Source of the DNA: Echiichthys vipera
Taxonomy: Eukaryota; Chordata; Actinopteri; Perciformes; Trachinidae
Length of the DNA: 64,000 nucleotides
NCBI GenBank assembly: GCA_963691815.1
Contig: OY829648.1
Span: 18,627,693 to 18,691,692, forward strand
Direction of reading: 5' to 3'
Shown in pieces: positions 52,070 through 64,000 of the stretch (the stretch's first letter is position 1; the number at the start of each line of letters is the position of its first letter). The translations under genes were made by a program, and so were the position numbers. Under the pieces are notes generated by a model, which was not told the origin of the DNA, searched no databases, and saw nothing but the letters and a program-made list of their open reading frames with translations.

Positions 52070-53244
52070 CCACCAGCGCCATCATGATGGATTGGCACCC
52101 ACGACTCACTGCTAACTCTCAACGCAGTCAGTCATCAGGTCACATTATCCTACCTTTCAGTAATAATACCTCTCCATGGCCTCATTGTTATGGCCAAGTC
52201 CAGGGAATGGGCTATGTTCCATACAGGCCAGTTGCACCTAACACCAAACCAAATTGGGGTCTGCAACTGGTAGAAGAGCAGCCCCCTGCCACACCATCAG
52301 GTGGAGTGTCTGGGTTGTACCACTGGGGCTTCTACACATGTGGTACCTGCAGAGGTGGCTTTTTAGATTTTGCTTGGATGCCAAGAACCACAAGCAGTGC
52401 TTGGTTACCATTCCCCCCTCAGTACAGGGTCACCTGTGATCCCGGGGGACAACACAACACCTGTTGAAGGGAATGCCACTTGGACAAGTGACCTCCTATG
52501 TCACGGTTTTCCCAGATGTGTCCCTGATGGTGTGGGGAAGGACTTTCCTGGGGAGAGCAGTAGGTGTTGTGTGACGCCCGATGGAGGTCAGACACATTAA
52601 CCTCCTCGAGTTACAGGCAGTACATTCAGCCCCTGATACAGGGGAGGTATGTACTGGCAAGGACTGACAACTGCACAGCGGTGTCCTACATCAACAGGCT
52701 GGGCAGAGTTTGGTCTTTGACAGAGCCTGAGGTTATGGGCTCTTCACATTCTTGGTCTGGAGAATGAGGGTGCTTGCTGCTTTGTGGTGACCACAGTGAG
52801 GTAGCTCTCAGACCAAAACCCTTTTTCGTTCACAAGAGTTCTTTTGGGTCGAGGCTGGATTAACTTTGTCCGCATCTCCATGCAGGGGATCGCATCTGCT
52901 TTGCCCAGTTCATGCGTTGGAATGTTATGTTGAATGCACAGCCCCCATCAGAAAAATTGTTTGTGTGTTTCAGGGATGATGTGGCTGGCAATGCCCTGTC
53001 CAAGAAATGCCTTGTTTATGAGGCTTTATGAGTTTCTCTCCTCCAAAGCTTGTAGGCAGGCAGGAAGAGACTCTCCCAAAGGGGCACCTGGCTTCCCTCT
53101 GGGCAGGTAACACCTACATGCCTGATTGGCCAGCTACATTTTAGTGGGTGGATGCGTGTTGTTAGTGGAGGAGTGTATTGCCCATAGAGTCCAGTAGATG
53201 GTGGAGCATATGTGACTTAGAACTATTGTTAGAATATCATAATC
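52070..53244 (+). mobile_element. DIRS1-like retrotransposon fragment with 3' terminal segment
   Basis: A decayed polymerase region (52,250-52,800) is followed by a short non-coding stretch and a terminal segment that matches 14,612-14,730. Shared blocks are CTGATTGGCCAGCTACATTT, then GTGGGTG, then AGAGTCCAGTA, then a GTTA...TAA(T/C)C end at 53,228-53,244. The 14-base TGCTTTGCCCAGTT also recurs between the two copies. Methylase and recombinase coding parts are absent here, so the copy is internally deleted. Confidence 0.6.
52250..52800 (+). pseudogene. DIRS1-like reverse transcriptase/RNase H remnant
   Basis: Across two or three frames one can read VVPLGLLHMWYLQRW (52,314-52,358), PDVSLMVWG near 52,515-52,541, HINLLELQAV near 52,593-52,622, and YVLARTDNCTAVSYINRLG (52,648-52,704). 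These match, in order and spacing, the linker and RNase H domain of fish DIRS1-type polymerases as I remember them, where RTDN carries a catalytic aspartate. Frameshifts lie between each block. RNase H would degrade the RNA strand during reverse transcription. The copy is non-functional. Confidence 0.65.
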
Positions 53245-53605
53245 TTCATTACTGAGCACTGCTGCCTATCTGCGCAGATGCGGGTTAGCCTAGTGACGTG
53301 ACAGAAATACAAACAATGGTGGCAGCAAAATTGGCTCACTTCTGGAGTGATGAAGAAATGTAGTTTTGTGTTCCCGTAACAAAACAAGCTGCGTATCTTT
53401 ATCCACTGCTCCCCTGTCCTACGTATGTAGTGACAGGCTGGTGCCAGTGTCAGGACATTATAAAGAATAACTCAGTGCGTAGTGTGTGTGTGAGTGAGAA
53501 AGAGACAGAGGATTAACTCAGAGCAGACAGCCATTGGCATGTAAAGAAAAAAATAGCAGTGGTAGTAAATGTACAGTGTAGTGTTTTTCTCTTTCTGTTG
53601 CTGGT
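53245..53605. other. No gene recognised
   Basis: Short gap between two transposon-derived segments. No feature is seen. Confidence 0.45.
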
Positions 53606-53850
53606 TTACATTACATTACATTTCATTTAGCTGACGCTTCTGTCCAAAGCAATATTTTTTTAAATAAATCATCTCCTTAGCCAAGGTGCAGTCGAAAGAG
53701 ATACGTTTTTGGCCTGCGGCAAAAGATGTGTAGATTTTCTGCTGTCTGAATGTTGATGGGGAGCTCTTTCCACCATTTGGGAGCTAGGACAGAACAGTCG
53801 TGACTTAGTCGAGTGACTCAGTGTTCCTCTCAGTGAGCAAGCTGATTTGC
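53606..53850 (+). repeat. Widespread teleost interspersed repeat (CATTTAGCTGACGCTT type)
   Basis: Starts with TTACATTACATTACATTTCA and TTTAGCTGACGCTTCTGTCC, then AAAGCAAT, followed by AGCCAAGGTGCAGTCGAAAG, AAGATGTGTAGATTTTC, GGGGAGCTCTTTCCACCA and TTTGGGAGCTAGGACAG. The same ordered phrases occur in a very common fish repeat that I remember. I cannot name its class with certainty. The minus-strand frame at 53,669-53,971 overlaps it and is not a host gene. Confidence 0.6.
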
Positions 53851-54870
53851 CGATGTGGTTTGTTTTTGTAAATAACAGAATCTGTGTAAATAGGCAATAA
53901 TCAGTAACCGGGTTGCTAGTATGTATATGGGGAATATGAATAACCTGATTTCTTACAGGCCATGTAAACACTATGTCCCGATCATAACCGGGATAAGCCT
54001 CATATACGTGTTATTCATGTCATGTAAACACACTCAGTGATTGAAGGTCACAAGGCTAACCAAAGCACTGTGCGGCCTTTGGCCAAAGCCAGTACATACA
54101 AATTTCAATGTCCTGCTCTACCTGTGCTCATAGAAGTAATGTAAGTGTAACCTTTGTCAAGGGGAAATATTTATTTAATTACTTATATTTTCCCATTGCA
54201 CTGTTTAAGCTTTATTTTGGAGAATCATTGATGTTAGCAGTCATATTTTACCTTCTCCTATAAAACAAAGACATATGTTTGAATGTTTGAACTACACAGT
54301 AAGGACTTACAAGTAACATTTTTTTCTATTAGCATTGTGGAATGAAACTATTCACATACCACTGACTTATAAATGAAATAATTTGCATTTCAGTCAGAGG
54401 TGGAGAATATTTTGATGAAAATGCAGAAAAATAGAGGCACACATTGTGTCAGTATAAACGAAACTCATTACAGTATCCTGGCAAACAATATTAGTTTCCA
54501 TAAACCAATATAGGCTTGCTGGAGGTGGTGACTGGTCTCTATGGTTACCAGATATATACAGTCCAGATGCATACCTTAATACCTTGTCCATGTAAGATAT
54601 TGTCATTTACTGAAATACACTATCAGAAATGTTAAGCCTACAGGCATACATACTGTATTTATATTAATCCATTCTCTCAGGTGGAATTGGACTTGCAGAC
54701 CTGCAGTAAACTGCAAAGGTGATGGATTTATTTCCAATATATCAAAAGGGAAACATGTCTTACAGTAGGCTATAGAATTAGCTACATGCTTCTTGTGACC
54801 TGACCCTAGCCCTGGAAATTGGATAACATGTTTTTTTATTTTGCCCAGAAACTGGTGCGAGTAAAGATCT
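53851..54870. other. No gene recognised
   Basis: AT-rich sequence. Minus-strand frames at 54,394-54,606 and 54,603-54,974 carry no motif. Confidence 0.5.
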
Positions 54871-55150
54871 GGGGCCTCATTTAAAAAATTGTGCATAGGA
54901 TTCACGTCAAAGGTTGCATACGGACAAAACATAGGACGTGTGTGCGCATAAAAATATTGGCAAACAAAAAACAAAAAACATAGTAATCACTGTGAAGTTG
55001 ATGTTCTTGTTGGAGAGGTGGAAAAAAAAATGTTGTTTGGAGGACACAGTGTGGGCATTACAAGACAAAACGGCCGTAGAGTGGACACAGTTAATGCAGC
55101 GTCAGAAGGTCGGACCATGGCCGAAATGAAAAAGATTGAGCAGGTTTGAA
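54871..55150 (+). mobile_element. Harbinger-like DNA transposon remnant with Myb/SANT-like coding piece
   Basis: The left end GGGGCCTCATTTAAAAAATT and the following GTGCATAGGATTCACGTC resemble, from memory, the 5' end of fish Harbinger-type repeats (GGGCCTCATTTATAAA...GTGCGTA). From about 55,000 to 55,140 a plus-strand frame reads RVDTVNAASEGRTMAEMKK. This matches the Myb/SANT-like DNA-binding protein of Harbinger transposons and its domesticated relative NAIF1, where a GRTxAEVKKKW pattern is typical. The frame is lost after K-K-I-E. No transposase is present. A long CA microsatellite starts 70 bases downstream and no right end was found. Confidence 0.5.
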
Positions 55151-55218
55151 CAACCTGGTCTGTTACTGCAACTGTTGGCTGGTTTAATGAGAAGAACAAC
55201 AGGTTGCCAGGCTGTATG

Positions 55219-59749
<4,531 letters not shown>

Positions 59750-59777
59750 CTCGGAGGATTGATAAAAATCCTCCGAG
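59750..59777. repeat. 11-bp-stem hairpin
   Basis: CTCGGAGGATT (59,750-59,760) pairs with AATCCTCCGAG (59,767-59,777) across a 6-base GATAAA loop. There is no T-run after it. Confidence 0.75.
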
Positions 59778-61758
59778 CTGGAGAAATGTGTACCTTAAAG
59801 TGTTTCTTCAAACTATGTCAGCATATGATTGCAACAACTCTATCCTTCAAAGAAAATATAAGCTTGACACTTCCATGAGCCATGTTCGCTGAATTTCAAA
59901 TGCCTTCCATCACTTTCCACTTTGATTCTCCAACCAGCTCCCCAAGTCCACCTAACCTCTTTTGCTCTGCAGATTGAGGAACGGCCTCTTCTTTCCATCT
60001 TTGCTTTCGGCTGCCAGTCAACCATTTTCAGTCTCCAGTCACCATGTGTCCTCTGCAACTCCTGACAGTTAAGCCCTACCACAATGCCACCACTGCCTAT
60101 GCTTTAGTGCACTATACATAGCCATCATCCGGTATGTAGCCAAGTATTGATGGTGGGAAGTTGGTGGATTACAACGTCACACTTACCCTTGATCTAATGC
60201 TAAAGATGGATTAGGAGGCCTTGTAGAGCTGAACATAACCAAAGAAAACTTGACATACTTTGTTTTCTACAGTATTGCATTATTATTGCCCCACTCCCTG
60301 GAGAGAATTCTTTGAACTTTTTTTCTTGACAGTTTTACAGACACATAAAAGAGACATGAAACATTGAGAAGAGGGATGGCATGAAACAAATGTCCCATGT
60401 AGCTATTATGCTCCATATGATGAAAAATATTCAGTAATGTAATATTGATGCAGAATATTGAAAGCTGTAATAGATGCCAAGTATATGATTGTTGGATAAC
60501 TTCTACATCAGTCCAGTTCCATTCCACTGACATTCATGGGAGGAGTGTTGGTGACTGAGAGTTGAAATAATTGCCCTTGAAAGGAAGCGAATGTTCCTCA
60601 TTTGAACAGAGAGCGTGTTGTTTGCTGAACCATGTAAAGATCCTGCCACCGTCCTAGAACTACCACACTAATAATTACATTCTGCTTTCATCAATATCTC
60701 TCACATTTGGGGAGTGTTGCGACATGAGGCAGAGTTGACAAAAGAAAGCTGGGGACTGCAGAGGGAGAAATAGCTGCACTCAGACAGATTGCAGCTGTAG
60801 AAAGTTCATGCACCGCTAGATGCAATTATAAACTACCCCAGCATATCCTGCTTGTTGAGAAAAAAGGATGTAAATTGTGTTTACTGTAGCCTTGTCGGGT
60901 AAACACCATTTAAAGGTATGCCATGTATGTTATTCATCATTCTGTCTACAGACTATCACACACAAGCTGGTAATTTCATAATTACCTCGGAATTATGTTT
61001 ACCAGCCTTTGATTGATTTGATAAATGTCCCCCCTGAGAATGAATACTGCTTATGTAATGGATAACGGGTAGTCAAGCACTGCTCAAAATACATTGCCTC
61101 GCATCATGGTGTCATTTCCCTCTAAGAACATCTTGGAGTGTGTAACATTAAGCCTTTCGGGAGCAGGTGCTCAAATAACTTCTGACCCTCCCTCGGTTAA
61201 CTCGGCATCATACGGAATGATAAAAGCTGTAGGCAGACGTGTACACAACATCATTCATCATAAATGCCACAGAACATATTTCCACTCAATGATAAAAGAT
61301 GAAATAAGTAATAATGATTCATTCAGATTAATATATTTTGATTATTTCATGAATAGAGCAAGTAAGGGCCTGCTCTTGCTATTGTGTGTGCATATACGCC
61401 TTATTACCTGTTAACTTGGACAGCTCTAACAAAGCAAATATGTACATTTGACCATTAAGTGTCTTTCCCTCCAAAATTGCCTCATCCCATGTTTTTCACC
61501 TGGTTTAAAATATTTTTGATATATCATTTGTTATTTATTATTATTTTTGGCAGGTAAGAATCTGTATGAAGGATAGATAAGAAAATAGGGTCTAGCTCCA
61601 AGGTGGTTGGAGTTGTGTTCCATTCAACTCCTTTCTAGATGGGTTTAGAGAACAGGTACTAAATCAGCATGATGATGTGTGATGGATTTATCATTCTCAC
61701 ATAGTTTCCAATCGTTGTAGGTTCAGTCTCCTGTTCAAGCAGACCTCCATAGGAAAAA
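59778..61758. other. No gene recognised
   Basis: The 106-codon plus-strand frame at 61,094-61,414 is of mixed composition but matches nothing I know. The rest is featureless. Confidence 0.5.
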
Positions 61759-61805
61759 TCTCTGCAACACATAATGTTGCTAGTGAACATTATGTGTTGC
61801 AGAGA
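61759..61805. repeat. Perfect 20-bp-stem hairpin
   Basis: TCTCTGCAACACATAATGTT (61,759-61,778) is the exact reverse complement of 61,786-61,805, with a 7-base loop GCTAGTG. The stem is too short for a typical animal pre-microRNA without further pairing, and the pairing does not continue outside. The DNA could form a cruciform or cause template switching. Confidence 0.85.
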
Positions 61806-62845
61806 GGAGGGAGGAGAGATACAGGCAAGACATATAGAGGATGAAAAGAGTCTGGTAAATAAGGGCAGTATAGGGGATGAAGGTGAAACATGGAGACATG
61901 AACTAAAAAACTTGACAGTCTAGTCCGGTCTGAGAGAGGTTAGGACAAGAAGCTGTTCAGGGACCGAATCACAATAACTTTAATGTACAGCATGGACCTG
62001 TTCGTATTAAGGTGGTAAGTGGTTTATTGTTTGTTTCCTGCTTCTTTCCCTTATTATGTGAAGTTTCCACCCAAAGACCTGTTGTGCTGAGCTGTCATCT
62101 ATGACGCTAAGGTTAATTGCCATCCTCCTCACCCACAGGTGCAAAAGAAGCAGATAAGGAGTACATCCAATTTGTGAAACAGCAACACCAATGTTTTGAA
62201 CAGGGTTTGTCTGCTGCACCTTTAGCATCACTTGCAGATGGTGTTACTGTGACTGAATCAACCTTGTCACTCCGGACAGCCACAATTCAGCTATCTATTG
62301 GTCACAGCAATACAGCACAGACCCTATTAAACTATGCCACAAACAATGTTCTTTGCATAGTTTGAGGGTTGTGTTGAGTGGTCTGGCTTTCACCTATTGG
62401 AATCACTCAATTACCTGTGGATGTTTTCTAGACTTATCCTTCTGTCGGATTGACTACATGGGTTTACCTGAGCCAAATCCAGTCAATAAGGAGTAAAGTA
62501 CATTTGTGTTAAGCCAATTTCTCCTTTTAACTCTCAAAAGTTTCTTTGCACCGTTTTAGACTCTTAATAAGACCATTACCCATCTCAATCCAGGTCTGTA
62601 TCAGGGCAATGTGAGCATTATGTTCTGATGAACAGTGTTTTGCCTGTCTCTTAGCCAAATGGAGCATCAGAGATCTGCCAAAATCCACCAAATTAAGCGC
62701 TTCACAGGGACTCCTGCACCTGAGGCAGGCCAAACCCTATTCATCTTAACACAATGAACACTACATTGCCACAGACCTGGATTAAAATGGTATAAAGTAT
62801 CTCTTTCATTTGAGCAATGCCATTATCAAGCACGCTGAAGCATAC
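61806..62845. other. No gene recognised
   Basis: AT-rich sequence with short frames only. Confidence 0.5.
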
Positions 62846-63010
62846 ATGCCAACTCTACAGATTCACGCGAGAGACTCACGATATTTAACCTTATCTTCCG
62901 TGGTGCTCCCGGTCAGTAATTTCTCCCACTAATCTCCCGATTTTACAGAGAAGGAAACAAGTAAGCTTGTGGCGGAATTGTCACAGGATCTGGCAACCCT
63001 ATAAGTAATG
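62846..63010. repeat. Possible decayed interspersed repeat
   Basis: Contains ATGCCAACTCTACAGATTC, CGAGAGACTCACGATATT, TCCCACTAATCTCCCGATTT and AGCTTGTGGCGGAATTGTC. From memory such phrases (TGTTGGCAACTCT, GAGACTCCCGATTTTT) belong to a repeat found in several fish genomes. CAACTCT near the start and GGCAACCCT near the end are not a clean inverted pair. Weak call. Confidence 0.3.
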
Positions 63011-64000
63011 CAGAAGTAGAAGAAGAACCAGTGGCTGGCGCTCTCATCGTATACCACCATGGGCTTAGTGGCCAAGCGTGGTACTGCAGCACGCGCCTGT
63101 TTGTATTGTGTCCTTGTGCCTGGAAGCACATTCGGCCATTCACTGCAATAAATGCGGGGAAGAGGAAATCACCTCCGGAAATTTTTTGGGATACAAATTG
63201 AAAGGCTCATAATTATCTTGAGACCCTCTACTAAAAAATGTAGGTATTCATAATTTTAGACCCTACCAAAAATGAGTTATAGGCAGGATAAGGAGGGTGC
63301 GCGGCTTAAAAGATCCGTAGTAAAACACATTCAGCAGCTTAGTTCCCGTCTCCCTAAGGCTCAGTGCAAGACTCCGGTAGAGACACAACTCTGCTGCTCA
63401 CACTTGTAAAAACATAGTGTCCAATGTTTTTTCTATAGTTTTTCTTGTAAAACTTGTATTGGGCAAATGGGGGTTGTTTTAAATATGCGTTTTCAAGCAA
63501 CTTTGATCTGAGTATATAGGTTGTGTTTTAACCAATAATAGCCTGTTAAATCATTAAATTCAGAGTTAAAATATTACTTAAATGTGAAACCATCTTACCC
63601 CCTATGTCTTAAACTTAATGTAGCCTCCCTTGGTTTGAGTTGACATGCATTCAGTCTTTGTAAAAGTGTGACCTTTATAATCAGGTCTGTACTTTTATGC
63701 TATCCAGAGTTCTCGAGCATCCACTTTGTAGTGCTGTAGTACTACTGTGTGTAACATACAATTATAGCGAATACATTTTACTAGCAACAACACAGAAAAC
63801 TTACTGTGTGTCCACGTTGCTATCACAGCAGTATGTTCCAGCTGCCACTAATTCTTGCATTACTGCCTCCACTAATTATCCATATTTCCTCCACAGTACA
63901 AAAGTCATGAGCAATCTGCCTCCTGCTTCATTCTGAGCCAGCAACTCTTAAGTGTGACAACTAAAGATGTGTTAATGTGTTGCAATTAAAAAAAAAAAAG
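63011..64000. other. No gene recognised
   Basis: AT-rich sequence ending in an A12 run at 63,988-63,999. No retrotransposon motif is visible upstream of that A-run. Confidence 0.5.

Noticed and set aside
59750..59777. Bacterial-type intrinsic terminator
   Set aside because: The hairpin has no T-run after it, and the DNA is eukaryotic in every other respect.
61759..61805. MicroRNA precursor
   Set aside because: The stem is only 20 bp and pairing stops at its ends; known animal precursors need a longer stem. Kept as an unexplained hairpin instead.
63988..63999. Poly(A) tail of a retroposon at the right edge
   Set aside because: There is no retroposon sequence or polyadenylation signal in the preceding few hundred bases, and the window ends there.

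Overview
The window looks like non-coding DNA from a ray-finned (teleost) fish. The evidence is the repeat content. There are several non-LTR retrotransposon fragments (an apurinic-endonuclease LINE at the left edge, an L1-clade copy, and two Rex1/L2-like copies). There are also pieces of DIRS1-like tyrosine-recombinase retrotransposons, a tRNA-derived SINE with intact Pol III boxes, a probable solo LTR, a Harbinger-like Myb/SANT remnant, and many long CA/GA/TA microsatellites. The base composition is AT-rich by eye. I found no host protein-coding gene. Almost all open reading frames are short and low-complexity, or are decayed transposon coding sequence. The window is best read as intergenic sequence or the inside of very long introns. 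Family assignments rest on remembered motifs, not on a search.

Left third (1-22 kb): a minus-strand LINE endonuclease fragment runs off the left edge (1-832). It is followed by mostly unique sequence with purine-rich tracts (3.6-4.1, 10.0-10.3, 10.8-11.0 kb), two G-quadruplex-type motifs and a (TA) tract at 11.7 kb. A DIRS1-like tyrosine-recombinase remnant (13,978-14,170) lies just upstream of a 289-bp element with inverted ends (14,442-14,730). A 638-bp foldback element with arms of about 130 bp sits at 16,169-16,806. A dense cluster of microsatellites (18.8-20.8 kb) abuts a CpG-rich stretch. The outer part of that stretch (21,433-21,750) has the look of a minus-strand promoter and non-coding first exon with a splice donor. 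It is the best host-gene candidate in the window.

Middle third (22-46 kb): mostly unremarkable AT-rich sequence. It contains a 114-bp CA tract at 31.3 kb and a 5'-truncated L1 copy bounded by a perfect 12-bp target-site duplication (34,161-35,307). It also holds a complete-looking tRNA-type SINE (38,437-38,738) and two of three copies of an unnamed dispersed repeat (8.3, 31.8 and 39.1 kb). A second promoter/first-exon-like stretch on the plus strand lies at 43.4-44.0 kb.

Right third (46-64 kb): a transposon-rich block holds a probable solo LTR (46,849-47,596), a minus-strand LINE 3' end beside it, and a plus-strand Rex1-like LINE (49,875-51,600). It also holds a decayed DIRS1-like reverse transcriptase/RNase H (52,070-53,244), a widespread teleost repeat (53,606-53,850) and a Harbinger-like remnant (54,871-55,150) next to a 126-bp CA tract. 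The last 8.6 kb is mostly unique, apart from a perfect 20-bp-stem hairpin at 61.8 kb. I saw no CRISPR array, operon, tRNA or rRNA gene, and no convincing novel gene system. The more unusual signals are the two inverted-repeat elements, the paired DIRS copies, the unnamed three-copy repeat and the two promoter-like islands.
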